From: Pseudomonas sp. Bout1
GTDB lineage: Bacteria > Pseudomonadota > Gammaproteobacteria > Pseudomonadales > Pseudomonadaceae
Direction: 5' to 3'
NCBI RefSeq assembly: GCF_034314165.1
Contig: NZ_JAVIWK010000001.1
Span: 3,301,001-3,365,000 of the forward strand
Length of the DNA: 64,000 bases
Position 1 is the stretch's first letter; each line of letters starts with the position of its first letter. Of the stretch, positions 33,266-42,637 are shown piece by piece. Below the pieces are notes generated by a model that made no database searches, had not been told where the DNA came from, and saw only the letters and a program-made list of their open reading frames with translations. A program made the position numbers and the translations under genes.

Positions 33266-34645
33266 ATGACTGTCCTTCAAACCCTGAAAAGTCCGTCCAG
33301 CCAGTGGCTGCATGAGGGTGCTTTGCGCATTCAGTACCAATCTTTGCTTGCCGATTGGGACGCCACATCTGCGCAGCGGGCGGCGGATTTCCTGCAGGCG
33401 CAGTTGGAACTCGTCGGGCCCGCTGAAGACGCGCCGTTGCCCGCGTCGCCTCATCAACTGATGGAGTGGGTTGAACACAATTGCACGGCAGTTGCCCAGG
33501 AATACGCGCATTACCTGCAAGGTCGACAGCAAGGCGACGACCGCCGCTATTTCCAAAATAAAGCTCACGCCCTGTACTTCCTGCAATGCGTGGCGCCGAC
33601 CAAACACGTCGACGGTGCCTGGCTCTACGGGGTGCTTGCGCACTGGCAGGATTATCGCTACGACGGGCTTTTGACCACCTACCTGGAAGAGCTCGGCGAC
33701 GGCGAGTCGGCACAGAACCATGTCGCGATTTACCAGCGCCTGTTGGCCGAGCAAGGTTGCGACGGCGATTTCGACTGGCAAGATCAGCACTTCCACCAAG
33801 GCGCCATCCAGTTGGCGCTGGGCCACAGCGCCCAAGGGTACATGCCGGAAATCGTCGGCTATAACCTGGGTTATGAACAACTGCCGCTGCACCTGCTCAT
33901 CTGCGCCTACGAGCTCACGGAGCTGGGCATCGACCCCTATTATTTCAGCCTTCATGTGACCATCGACAACGCCAGCAGCGGCCACGCCCGCCGCGCGGTG
34001 CAAGCGGTTCTGGCGTTGATGCCCCAAGGTATGGACGCGACCGAGTATTGGCAACGGGTGCGCCGCGGTTACCAGCTGAACGACCTTGGCGTTGGCTCCA
34101 CGGCCGTCATTAAGGCGTTTGACCTGGAACACGAACTGGTCGCAATGCTTGAGCGCAAGCGCCCGTTCGGCCAGCACATGCATTCCGATTACTGCCGCTT
34201 TGAAGGCAAGACTGTCAATCAGTGGCTGTCGCAACCGGGGCAGGTTCGCGATTTCCTGCAAGCCCTGCAGGACAAGGGCTGGATCAAGCGACATCAGGCC
34301 CCTGAAGACAGCCGTTTCTGGCAATTGATCGACGGCGCGGGGGCCGCCATGTTCGGCGTGTTCAGTGGCTATGAAAAACAATTGCTGCGCGACTGGATCG
34401 CTGGGGATTGGCGCGATGCAAGACGTATTGCGCGCCCACGCCCGGCGGCGCCCGTGTCGCGAGACGCGAAAGCAAGCACCGCCGACGACCCCGAAATGCA
34501 TGCACTCCAAGAGGCACTGGCGTCGCACAACGGCGAGCAGCAGTTAGCCCTGTTGTTACCGTGGCTGCGCCCTGACCGTCATCATCGCCCCGCCGGCTTG
34601 TTCGCCACTCGGCGTTTTATTCAACTGCGCGCAGGCCTGCGCTGA
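33266..34645 (+). CDS. Haem-oxygenase-like iron-containing redox enzyme (HDO family)
   Basis: 459 residues from ATG 33266 (AAGGAG 8 bp before). A helical core between about 100 and 250 has the layout of haem-oxygenase-like non-haem iron oxidases (PqqC/TENA fold; UndA, BesC and SznF are studied members). Likely metal ligands are carboxylates in EELGDGE (141-147), His152, Glu204, and the final helix YYFSLHVTIDNASSGHA with His230, Asp234 and His240. N- and C-terminal extensions make it about twice the size of a minimal domain. It heads a tight operon with a methyltransferase (19 bp) and a carboxylate-amine ligase, which suggests oxidative tailoring or fragmentation of an amino-acid-derived substrate. 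Exact reaction unknown. Confidence 0.75.
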   Translation: MTVLQTLKSPSSQWLHEGALRIQYQSLLADWDATSAQRAADFLQAQLELVGPAEDAPLPASPHQLMEWVEHNCTAVAQEYAHYLQGRQQGDDRRYFQNKAHALYFLQCVAPTKHVDGAWLYGVLAHWQDYRYDGLLTTYLEELGDGESAQNHVAIYQRLLAEQGCDGDFDWQDQHFHQGAIQLALGHSAQGYMPEIVGYNLGYEQLPLHLLICAYELTELGIDPYYFSLHVTIDNASSGHARRAVQAVLALMPQGMDATEYWQRVRRGYQLNDLGVGSTAVIKAFDLEHELVAMLERKRPFGQHMHSDYCRFEGKTVNQWLSQPGQVRDFLQALQDKGWIKRHQAPEDSRFWQLIDGAGAAMFGVFSGYEKQLLRDWIAGDWRDARRIARPRPAAPVSRDAKASTADDPEMHALQEALASHNGEQQLALLLPWLRPDRHHRPAGLFATRRFIQLRAGLR

Positions 34646-34664
34646 CTGACAAAGGAATGCGCCC

Positions 34665-35645
34665 ATGGTTGATTCGCTGCTGTACTCATCGCCGCCCATT
34701 TCATCGGCCCAATCCCGTGCCGACCGTGCGCTGCTGCACCTGGGCCGCCGCTTGCAGGCGGATGACTATCGCTTTATCACGCCCACGCCGCTGACCCACC
34801 AACGGGTCATAGCCCGTTTGGCTAATGCGCCGGCCAGCGACATGCGCGGGATCTTCGGTTGGTCGCGACCCTTTGATGCGCAGGTGTTCGAGCCTGCCGA
34901 ATGGCGGGAGCTGCAAGAAGCTGGCATTGTCGTCAAGGCGCACGGGCGCTGGCACAGCACGGTACGCTGGTCGACCCTGGGCCCGTTGCTGTTGGCGCAT
35001 TCGGCGTTTCCAACCGAGGACGCGGACTCGGTGTTTTTCGGCCCCGACACCTACCGTTTTGCCGGCGTCATTGATGACTGCCTGCGCGAGCGCTTTGCGC
35101 CGATCCGCCGCGCCGTGGACATCGGCTGTGGCTCGGGCGCCGGCGCCTTACTGGTGGCGCGCGCACGGCATGACGCTGAGGTGCTGGCGGTGGACATCAA
35201 CCCCAGGGCGCTGCGCCTGAGCGCGGTCAATGCCGAACTGGCCGAGACGCCGAACGTCAGCGTGTACCACAGCGACGTACTCGACAGCGTCGACGGCTGC
35301 TTTGATCTGATCCTCGCCAACCCGCCCTACATGAAGGACGGTCAACAGCGGGCCTACCGCCATGGCGGCGGCGAACTGGGTGAAGCGCTGTCGTTGCGCA
35401 TTCTGCGTGAAGCGTTGCCGCGCCTGGCGCGCGACGGCACCTTGTTGCTCTACACCGGCGTGGCGATGGTCGACGGTCGCGATGCGTTTCTTGAGGCCGC
35501 CCGTGCCGTGTTGAGCAGCGACGCCTTTGGCTGGACCTACCGCGAACTGGACCCCGACGTGTTCGGCGAAGAGTTGGAAAAGCCCGGCTACGAGCGGGTC
35601 GAGCGCATTGCCGCGGTGGCGCTGACCGTTACCCGCCTGAGCTGA
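34665..35645 (+). CDS. Class I SAM-dependent methyltransferase with NPPY motif
   Basis: 326 residues. SAM motif I is VDIGCGSGAGAL (151-162), the acidic ribose-binding residue is in LAVDINP (175-180), and NPPY (219-222) in LILANPPYMKDG places it among N-methyltransferases of the PrmC/HemK and DNA adenine types. The N-terminal 140 residues are a separate domain, larger than in PrmC. Sitting between an iron oxidase and a carboxylate-amine ligase, it may methylate nitrogen in a small molecule rather than release factors (inference). The real prmC would normally adjoin prfA, which is absent here. Confidence 0.85.
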   Translation: MVDSLLYSSPPISSAQSRADRALLHLGRRLQADDYRFITPTPLTHQRVIARLANAPASDMRGIFGWSRPFDAQVFEPAEWRELQEAGIVVKAHGRWHSTVRWSTLGPLLLAHSAFPTEDADSVFFGPDTYRFAGVIDDCLRERFAPIRRAVDIGCGSGAGALLVARARHDAEVLAVDINPRALRLSAVNAELAETPNVSVYHSDVLDSVDGCFDLILANPPYMKDGQQRAYRHGGGELGEALSLRILREALPRLARDGTLLLYTGVAMVDGRDAFLEAARAVLSSDAFGWTYRELDPDVFGEELEKPGYERVERIAAVALTVTRLS

Positions 35646-35651
35646 GTGGCC

Positions 35652-36785
35652 ATGGACCGCGGACAGCGCTTTGGCATTGAAGAAGAATATTTCATCATCG
35701 ATCTGCGCAGCCGACGCCTGCTTGCCGAGCCGTCGGCGCGGGTGTTGGCAGCCTGTCGCGAGGCCATTGGCGAGGGCTTTTCCTATGAGATGTTCCAGGG
35801 CCAGGTCGAAGTGGCATCGCCGGTGTTTGACGATGCCGTAGACGCTGCCACCTACCTTGGCCGCGTGCGCCGGGAACTGGACCAGGCATTGGCCGAACAC
35901 GGGCTAGGGTTTATCAGCAGCGGCGCGCACCCAATGGCTGGTTGGCAGGCGCAACGGGCTACCCCGCAGGCGCATTTCCAGCGGTTGTTCGATGAGTTCC
36001 GAATCGTCGCGCAGCGTAGCGTGCTCAACGGTCTGCACGTTCACGCAGAGATCCCGGCAGGTGTCGATCGCATCGCGGTGATGAACGAGGTATTGCCCTG
36101 GTTGCCGATGCTGCTGGCCCTGAGTGTTTCATCGCCGTTGTGGCAGGGCCAACCCAGTGGCTATTGCAGCTATCGACAAGTGGTGTGTGACGAGTGGCCG
36201 CGTATGGGCATCCCCGAATACCTGCTGGATGAGCCCGGTTTCGAGCACTACTTGGGCTTACTCAAACAAACCGGCGCGGTGGCCAGCGACGCCAATATCT
36301 GGTGGGGTTGCCGACCCTCTTTGAGCTACCCGACGCTGGAGTTGCGCATGACTGACGCGTGCCCGCGTTTGAGCGACGCGCTGGCCTTGGCCGGGCTGTT
36401 CCGGGTGATGGTCAAATATGCCTGCCTGTTACCGGCGCCTGGCAGTCAATACAGTGTCGAGTGCCACTGGCTGCTCAAGGAAAACCGGCATCAGGCCAGG
36501 CGTTGGGGGCACCAGGGGCGCTTTGTGCTTGCGCCCGAGACGCCGGTGCTGTCGCTTGAACAATGGCTGACATTGGCAGAGCAACGCTTTGGCGCCACTG
36601 CCCGAGCGCTGGGCGAGGAGGGCGTGTTTATTAAGGCCCGGCAAATACTGCGCGATGGCACCAGCGCGCAACGCCAGTCAGCTTGGTATGAAGCCAGCGC
36701 GGCGCCGGCCGAGGAACGCTGGCCGGCCGTGGTAGACGGGCTGTTGGCGGAGAGCCGGGAGGGACAGGTGGTTCCGGCGAGTTGA
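35652..36785 (+). CDS. GCS2/YbdK-family carboxylate-amine ligase
   Basis: 377 residues from ATG 35652 (a GTG 6 bp upstream is an alternative). FGIEEEYFIID at the N-terminus, NGLHVHAEIP in the middle and RPSLSYPTLELRMTD near residue 220 are the ATP/metal and substrate blocks of the glutamate-cysteine ligase type 2 family (YbdK, EgtA-like). These enzymes join an acid and an amine through an acyl-phosphate. It begins just after the methyltransferase stop, so the three genes are co-expressed. The amino-acid partner is not predictable here. Confidence 0.88.
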   Translation: MDRGQRFGIEEEYFIIDLRSRRLLAEPSARVLAACREAIGEGFSYEMFQGQVEVASPVFDDAVDAATYLGRVRRELDQALAEHGLGFISSGAHPMAGWQAQRATPQAHFQRLFDEFRIVAQRSVLNGLHVHAEIPAGVDRIAVMNEVLPWLPMLLALSVSSPLWQGQPSGYCSYRQVVCDEWPRMGIPEYLLDEPGFEHYLGLLKQTGAVASDANIWWGCRPSLSYPTLELRMTDACPRLSDALALAGLFRVMVKYACLLPAPGSQYSVECHWLLKENRHQARRWGHQGRFVLAPETPVLSLEQWLTLAEQRFGATARALGEEGVFIKARQILRDGTSAQRQSAWYEASAAPAEERWPAVVDGLLAESREGQVVPAS

Positions 36786-36873
36786 CCTACATGCCATTCG
36801 TCCTTTGCGTTGCACTTGACTCTCACAGGCGACTCGAAACAGATCCATACCCGGTAAATGGGAGAATTTCGCC

Positions 36874-37113
36874 ATGAAACATGACCCGTCCAACACCGAG
36901 GCCGCCCCGGTAAAAAAATCTCAAGAGCCCAATGACGACGGTTTCGCTGTCGGCACCGCAGGACGTGATGAAGACCCGAACGCCACGACCGACTGGGATC
37001 ATCCCGATGACCCGCAACACCGTCGAGGCACGCTCGAAGGCACGCAGCCTCCGCCGAACGGCACCCCCGGCATCGACATCGTGCCCGGGCCGGATTACGA
37101 CGGTGAGGATTGA
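36874..37113 (+). CDS. Small acidic hydrophilic protein
   Basis: 79 residues, rich in Asp, Glu, Pro and Gly, with no hydrophobic segment; probably unfolded. GGGAG before ATG 36874 and the codon pattern support it as real. Its end (GTPGIDIVPGPDYDGED) looks ordered in composition but matches no motif I know. It is 88 bp after the ligase gene and may be a separate stress or structural protein. Confidence 0.65.
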   Translation: MKHDPSNTEAAPVKKSQEPNDDGFAVGTAGRDEDPNATTDWDHPDDPQHRRGTLEGTQPPPNGTPGIDIVPGPDYDGED

Positions 37114-37311
37114 ATGCCGTGCGCATACGGTATCGATAGGGTATGCCCCGTGCTGCCCTATCTGCCGAAAAATCTATCCTGATCAGCGGGTTGAAGATGC
37201 GCTGCAGGAAAGTGCCAATAAACTGTATTCGTTGCTGGCGCGGCGCCAGCAACGATAACGTGAGCGCCTGTCCTTAATCGCGCGCGCTGCGCAAACTATT
37301 GATCAATTCAA

Positions 37312-40300
37312 TCAGCGACTCATGAGCCACCGGCTTGCTGACATGATGATTAAAGCCGGAGGCGGCGGTTTTTTCTGATCGCTTGCGGCGCCATAGCCGG
37401 TAAGTGCAATGGATGGCGTGGCCTGCAAGTGATCCAGCTTGCGAAGGTTTTTCATCAACTCATGGCCGTCCATGGCCGGCATGCCGATGTCCGAAATGAT
37501 CAGGTCATACCGGCTGGTGTTCGCGGCTTCAAGTGCCAGTCGCGGATCGCCGAAGGCCTTCACGTCGGCACCTTCCATTTCAAGCAGCATCTGCAGCACG
37601 AGCAGCACGTCTTCGGAGTCGTCGACCAGCAGGACTGTCAGTCCGCCGAGACGGTTATCCTCATCTGAGGTTTCCGGGATGACCGGTAAATCGTCTTGCT
37701 GCTCGCTCAGGGGCAACAGCACCGAGAACGCGCAGCCAAAGCCCAGCCCCTTGGAGTGCACGCTCACATGACCACCGTGAGCCTCCACCAACTGGCGTAC
37801 CAGTGACAGGCCGATTCCCAGGCCTTCGCGCTGGTGCGTCTGGTGCTGGTTTTCCGCTTGGCTGAACAGGTCGAAAATCTTATCCAGGCTTTCCTCGGCC
37901 AGCCCAATGCCGCTGTCGATGACGTCCAGCTGCGCATGCCCATCCACGCGGCTCAGTATCAACTGGACGCGGCCATCGTCCGGGGTGAATTTCAGTGCGT
38001 TGTTGACCAGGTTCCAAATCACCTGCTCAAGCCGCGTAGGGTCGGCATCGACGAGCAGCGTCGCCTGCGGCGCGAGGGAAATATCCAGCGTCACCTGGCA
38101 ATGGTGGCCATCGATGAGCACCACGTTGTAGATGTCCTGAAGCGTCTTGGCCAGATCGACAGGCTGTTTCTTCAGCTTGAGCTTGCCGGTTCGCACCCGT
38201 GCCACGTCCAACAGGTCGTCAATAATCCGTGCCTGGCTGGAAACGGCCTCGCAGATCGTATCAACGGCCTTGATCGCCGGGCCCGCCGACTTGGTGGCCG
38301 GAAGGCGGCGCAGCAATTCGGCGTTGAGCTGGATCAGGTTCAGCGGGTGTTTAAGCTCGTGAGACATCACCGCGAAAAACTCGTCCTTGAGATGGCTATT
38401 GGTCTGGGTTTCCATCAGCCGCTTATGCTGCTCGTCATGAATGCGTTTATGGCCGGTGAGGTCCCGGGCGATCTTGACGTAGCCGCGCAGGCTGTCGCTC
38501 TTGAGTTGGGTGACTTCACCACTGCAATAGAACCGGCTGCCGTCCTTGCGCACATGCCAGCGCTCGTCTTCACCCCGGCCATGCTCGCGGGCCGCGCGCA
38601 GTTCATTTTCCGGCACGCCGTCGGTGCGGTCCTCCGGGGAGAAGATCAGGTCGTAGTAAGCGCCCAGCACTTCGTCTTTGGTGTAACCGAAGATAAGTTC
38701 CGCGCCGGTGTTCCAGTCGGTGATAGCCCCATGGTCGTCCAGGATGATGATGGCAAAGTCATGGGTGCTTTCGGCCACCAGGCGCATGCGCTCCTCGCCC
38801 AGCCTGAGCTCTTCCTCCGCCAGGCGACGTTTGGTGATGTCGATAAAGGTCAACACGGTTCCGTCAATATGGTCTTCGCTGGAGCGGTAAGGCAGTAGAC
38901 GCGCGATGTACCAACGCTCGTCCTTGCTGCTGATTTCGCGCTCGATCATGCTCAATGATTCAAAGACATTTGTCGCGTCGCTGGCCATTTCCGGGTAGTT
39001 GAGGCGGTGGGTGATATCCGTCAAGGAGCGCCCGGTGTCGACCGGCAGCATGCTGAAAATATCGGTCGCACGTGGAGTGAACCAGCGGATGCGCATATTG
39101 CGGTCGACGAACACGGTGGCGATGTCGGTGGACGCAATCAAGTTGGTCAGGTAGTCGTTGACCTTGTCGGTTTCTTCAACCTTGGTCTTGAGTTCGTAGT
39201 TGACCGTCAGCAGTTCTTCGTTGATTGACTGCAACTCTTCCTTGCTGGTCTCCAGCTCTTCAGTGGCCGAACGCAACTCTTCGTTGACCGCCTGCATCTC
39301 TTCGTTGGAGGCCTTGAGTTCCTCGCTGGAGACTTCCGATTGCTCAATGGTGTCCTGCAGGTGCAACTTTGTACGCTGCAGCTCACGTTCCAGATTGCTC
39401 ATCATCTGGTTTTCGACGAAGTTGACGGTGGACTCGCCCGATTGCTGCGAGTCGACCTGGGTTTCTTTGAATATCACCAGGACAAAATCGCTTTCGGTGG
39501 CATCATCCCGGTAGGGAAGGGCAGTGATGTCCACCGTGAACAATTCCTGGCCACGCTCCATTTGCACTTTGCGCGAGGTGACCGGCAGGTTGGACTGCTG
39601 CACCTGAAACAGCGTCGTGCGAATATCCAGGCGCAGGTCGGGGTGCACCAGCGCGAGCAAATTGCGCGTCATTTCCCCTGCTACGTAGCGCAGGAAGCGA
39701 CCGGCCCCTTCGCTGATGTGCAAGATATCGGCGTGTACATCGACGATGACGCTGGGTGGCGCAGCTTTTTCCAACGCGCGCATGTGAATTTCGGCGAACG
39801 ATAGCTTCGTCGGCGCCTTGATTTCAGCGGTGACCGGCAGGATGTTGGGACGCAAGTAGCCACCGCGCGGCATGGTGGGCGCGCGGCGCATTGAGGTCGA
39901 ACCGGCACGCACACGAAAGATGCGGTTGCGCTTGTCCACCGGCACAAACAGATCAAGGCAGCCGTCGGCTGATTCCGACGAACCGAGGAACAGATAGCCG
40001 CCGGGGCGCAAGGCGAAATGGAACATCTGCAGGATGTCCCGTTGCACTTCCCGGTCCAGGTAGATCAGCAGGTTGCGGCACACGATCAGGTCGATCTGCG
40101 AGAACGGCGGATCGGCCATCAGGCTGTGCTTGGCAAACAACACCTTTTCACGAATTTCCTTGCGCACGCGATAGTGCTGGTTTTTCTCCTTGGAGAAATA
40201 CTGACGCAGGCGCGTGGGCGGCACGTCGGTGATGATTGCTTCGGGGTACACGCCATTGCGGCCATGGCTGATCGCGCGCTCGTCGATATCGGTGGCGAAC

Positions 40301-41421
40301 ACCTGCATCTTTGCCCCGCTGGCGTCCAGCACCAGTTGCTCGGCGACCAGCATCGCCAAGCTGTAAGCTTCTTCGCCGGTCGAACAACCGGCCGACCAGA
40401 TACGCACTTCCTCGCGATGCGGGACGCTGTCTTCGAGTGATTTCACCAGGTTGGGAATCACATCGCGCTCCAGCGCTTCAAACGCCTCGCGGTCGCGAAA
40501 GAAGTTGGTGACGCCGATCAGCATGTCGCCGAGCAGCGCCTTGGTTTCCTCGGGGTGTGCCTGCAGAAAATTGTAGTAGCTGGCCAGGTCCGGTTGGGCG
40601 GTCACCTGCAGGCGCCGCTCAATGCGGCGCAACACCGTGGCCCGCTTGTAGTGCTTGAAGTCGTGGCCGGTGCTGGCGCGCAACTGGATCAGGATGTCCA
40701 GCAGCAGCTGTTCGGCTACGGCAACATCCCGTTCGGTCGCGGGCGCAGTGGTGCGGATCTCGGGGTCATTGGCCGTGGGCAGGATGATCGATTGAGCGTT
40801 ACGCCACAGTTCGAGCAGTTTCTGCGGCATTTCCACCACCGGCAGCATCAGGTCGACCATCTGCGTTTCAATGGCGGCCAGCGGCATGCCGTCGAACTCG
40901 GCGTCTTCCGGCGTCTGTACCAGGGTCACTCCGCCTTGTTCCTTGATGCGCGACAACCCCACTGCGCCATCGGAGCCGGTGCCGGAAAGGATCACGCAAA
41001 ATGCACGCTCCTTGTGAGTGTCCGCCAGGTCGCGGAAAAACAGGTCGATCGCAATGTGCGAGCCGCCTTCGCGCACGGAAGGCGTTACCGCCAGGTAGCC
41101 ATCATTCATCGCCAAATGTTGGGCGGGGGAGATGACGTAAACGTGGTTTTTTTCGATCGGCGTGGTGTCGGTAACCTGGGTGACCGGCATCCGGGTCGAT
41201 TCCTGGATGATTTTGTCGGCCACGCTTTGATGGTCGGGGGACAGGTGCAGAATCACCACGAAGGCCATGCCGCAGTCTTTGGGCATGTGTTCGAAGAATG
41301 CCTTGACCGCCTGCAACCCGCCCGCCGATGCCCCAATGCCCACGACCGGAAAGCTCAGGTTGCTGGGCGTAAGGTCCTTGCGTTGCGGAACATTCGGGGA
41401 CCGCGGTGGGGCAGACTTCAT
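37312..41421 (-). CDS. CheB-CheR-PAS hybrid histidine kinase, receiver truncated by a frameshift
   Basis: 1369 residues. CheB methylesterase at about 20-215 (GIGASAGGLQAV, HLSPDH, SGTGSDGAVGL), CheR methyltransferase about 235-500 (ITNFFRD, SAGCSTGEEAYSLAM, RNLLIYL), a coiled coil about 670-740 (EELKASNEEMQAVNEELR), two PAS domains, HisKA with SHELKHPL, HATPase and a receiver (VLLVDDSEDVL, SDIGMPAMDG, IALTGYG). The last ~20 residues are abnormal: after SDQKK the frame leaves the receiver. Adding one base to the T6 run at 37369-37374 would restore GFNHHVSKPV with the conserved Lys-Pro and a stop at 37274-37276. As sequenced the receiver lacks its last helix. No chemoreceptor lies nearby; likely a stress or signal integrator. 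Confidence 0.93.
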   Translation of the reverse strand: MKSAPPRSPNVPQRKDLTPSNLSFPVVGIGASAGGLQAVKAFFEHMPKDCGMAFVVILHLSPDHQSVADKIIQESTRMPVTQVTDTTPIEKNHVYVISPAQHLAMNDGYLAVTPSVREGGSHIAIDLFFRDLADTHKERAFCVILSGTGSDGAVGLSRIKEQGGVTLVQTPEDAEFDGMPLAAIETQMVDLMLPVVEMPQKLLELWRNAQSIILPTANDPEIRTTAPATERDVAVAEQLLLDILIQLRASTGHDFKHYKRATVLRRIERRLQVTAQPDLASYYNFLQAHPEETKALLGDMLIGVTNFFRDREAFEALERDVIPNLVKSLEDSVPHREEVRIWSAGCSTGEEAYSLAMLVAEQLVLDASGAKMQVFATDIDERAISHGRNGVYPEAIITDVPPTRLRQYFSKEKNQHYRVRKEIREKVLFAKHSLMADPPFSQIDLIVCRNLLIYLDREVQRDILQMFHFALRPGGYLFLGSSESADGCLDLFVPVDKRNRIFRVRAGSTSMRRAPTMPRGGYLRPNILPVTAEIKAPTKLSFAEIHMRALEKAAPPSVIVDVHADILHISEGAGRFLRYVAGEMTRNLLALVHPDLRLDIRTTLFQVQQSNLPVTSRKVQMERGQELFTVDITALPYRDDATESDFVLVIFKETQVDSQQSGESTVNFVENQMMSNLERELQRTKLHLQDTIEQSEVSSEELKASNEEMQAVNEELRSATEELETSKEELQSINEELLTVNYELKTKVEETDKVNDYLTNLIASTDIATVFVDRNMRIRWFTPRATDIFSMLPVDTGRSLTDITHRLNYPEMASDATNVFESLSMIEREISSKDERWYIARLLPYRSSEDHIDGTVLTFIDITKRRLAEEELRLGEERMRLVAESTHDFAIIILDDHGAITDWNTGAELIFGYTKDEVLGAYYDLIFSPEDRTDGVPENELRAAREHGRGEDERWHVRKDGSRFYCSGEVTQLKSDSLRGYVKIARDLTGHKRIHDEQHKRLMETQTNSHLKDEFFAVMSHELKHPLNLIQLNAELLRRLPATKSAGPAIKAVDTICEAVSSQARIIDDLLDVARVRTGKLKLKKQPVDLAKTLQDIYNVVLIDGHHCQVTLDISLAPQATLLVDADPTRLEQVIWNLVNNALKFTPDDGRVQLILSRVDGHAQLDVIDSGIGLAEESLDKIFDLFSQAENQHQTHQREGLGIGLSLVRQLVEAHGGHVSVHSKGLGFGCAFSVLLPLSEQQDDLPVIPETSDEDNRLGGLTVLLVDDSEDVLLVLQMLLEMEGADVKAFGDPRLALEAANTSRYDLIISDIGMPAMDGHELMKNLRKLDHLQATPSIALTGYGAASDQKKPPPPALIIMSASRWLMSR

Positions 41422-41717
41422 TAGGAAAACCTTGATTAACAGCGCGCTAAAAAACCGTTATCACACGGTCTCGATTCAGACGGGGTGAGGATGGGAGGGA
41501 GTGCGGAATATAGCTCATAAACGGCCTGCCATAGAACGTTTTAACGTCGCTCGATCAACCCTCACCATTCGGTTGAGCTGCAAATACTGGCGAAGGTTTA
41601 CTCAGATCGACGGGTGGTACCTCACCACCGCAACGCTAATCCGGATTTTGCAATTTCGTCTGAACTATTGCCTGCGGTGAGTCCTCGCAAGGATAGGCAA
41701 ACGAAGGAGGACCTCCG

Positions 41718-42575
41718 ATGAGCAACTACCCAAAACCACCGTTCAAACCCCAACAGCAAACGGTGCCCGGCGCGCAATACCGGATGGACCCGCAACCCGA
41801 TTGTGGTGAAAAAACCTATAAGGGTTCAGGCCGGTTGGCGAACAAAATCGCCTTGATCACCGGTGCCGACAGCGGCATCGGCCGAGCCGTCGCCATTGCC
41901 TTCGCACGTGAAGGTGCGGACGTAGCAATCTCCTACCTGGACGAGCACGAGGACGCCAAGGAAACCGCGCGCTGGGTCGAAGCGGCCGGCCGCCAGTGCG
42001 TGCTTTTGCCGGGTGATTTGAGCCGCCAGCCGCACTGCGCGGCCATCGTGAATGACACGGTAGAAGCCTTCGGCCGCATAGACATTCTGGTCAACAACGC
42101 AGCCTTTCAGATGACCCACGAAACCCTGGAGGAAATTTCTGACGAGGAATGGGTGAAGACTTTCGACGTCAACGTCACCGCCATGTTTCGGATCTGCAAG
42201 GCTGCGCTGCCCCATATGGCCGAGGGCAGTTCGATCATTAACACCAGCTCGGTCAACTCTGATGCGCCCAACCCGACCCTGTTGTGTTACGCAGCCACCA
42301 AGGGCGCCATCGCCAATTTCACGGCAGGCCTGGCGCAGTTGCTCGGCAAGCGCGGGATCCGCGTCAACAGCGTCGCGCCGGGGCCTATCTGGACACCTCT
42401 GATCGTGTCGACGATGCCTGAAGAGTCAGTGAAGAATTTCGGTGGCAATACGCCCCTGGGTCGCCCAGGCCAACCGGTCGAAGTGGCGCCGATTTATGTA
42501 CTGCTGGCATCCGATGAGGGCAGTTACATCTCCGGCGAACGCTACGGCGTGACGGGCGGTAAGCCGATTCTCTGA
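41718..42575 (+). CDS. YghA-like stress SDR oxidoreductase
   Basis: 285 residues with the N-terminal extension (KPPFKPQQQTVPG to YKGSGRLANK) seen in YghA/Gsp39-type SDRs, then TGADSGIGRAVAIAFAREG, ILVNNAAFQM, INTSSVNS and YAATKGAIANF with the catalytic Ser, Tyr and Lys. AAGGAGGACCTCCG before ATG 41718 is an extended ribosome site. The 296-bp gap before it has no gene; GAACTA and TCGCA 17 bp apart at 41662-41689 weakly recall an AlgU promoter, which would suit a stress gene. Confidence 0.9.
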   Translation: MSNYPKPPFKPQQQTVPGAQYRMDPQPDCGEKTYKGSGRLANKIALITGADSGIGRAVAIAFAREGADVAISYLDEHEDAKETARWVEAAGRQCVLLPGDLSRQPHCAAIVNDTVEAFGRIDILVNNAAFQMTHETLEEISDEEWVKTFDVNVTAMFRICKAALPHMAEGSSIINTSSVNSDAPNPTLLCYAATKGAIANFTAGLAQLLGKRGIRVNSVAPGPIWTPLIVSTMPEESVKNFGGNTPLGRPGQPVEVAPIYVLLASDEGSYISGERYGVTGGKPIL

Positions 42576-42583
42576 CGCATGGC

Positions 42584-42609
42584 CGGCGCAACGTGTTGCG
42601 CCGGTTTTC
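42584..42609 (+). terminator. Rho-independent terminator after the SDR
   Basis: CCGGCGCAA, loop CGTG, TTGCGCCGG followed by TTTT. It separates the SDR from the ThDP enzyme 29 bp downstream. Confidence 0.88.
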
Positions 42610-42637
42610 ATTCGACCTGCTTTAAGCGAGGGTTCCA

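Noticed and set aside
41662..41689. AlgU-type promoter before the stress SDR
   Set aside because: Only partial similarity to GAACTT and TCTGA elements; too weak to list as a feature.
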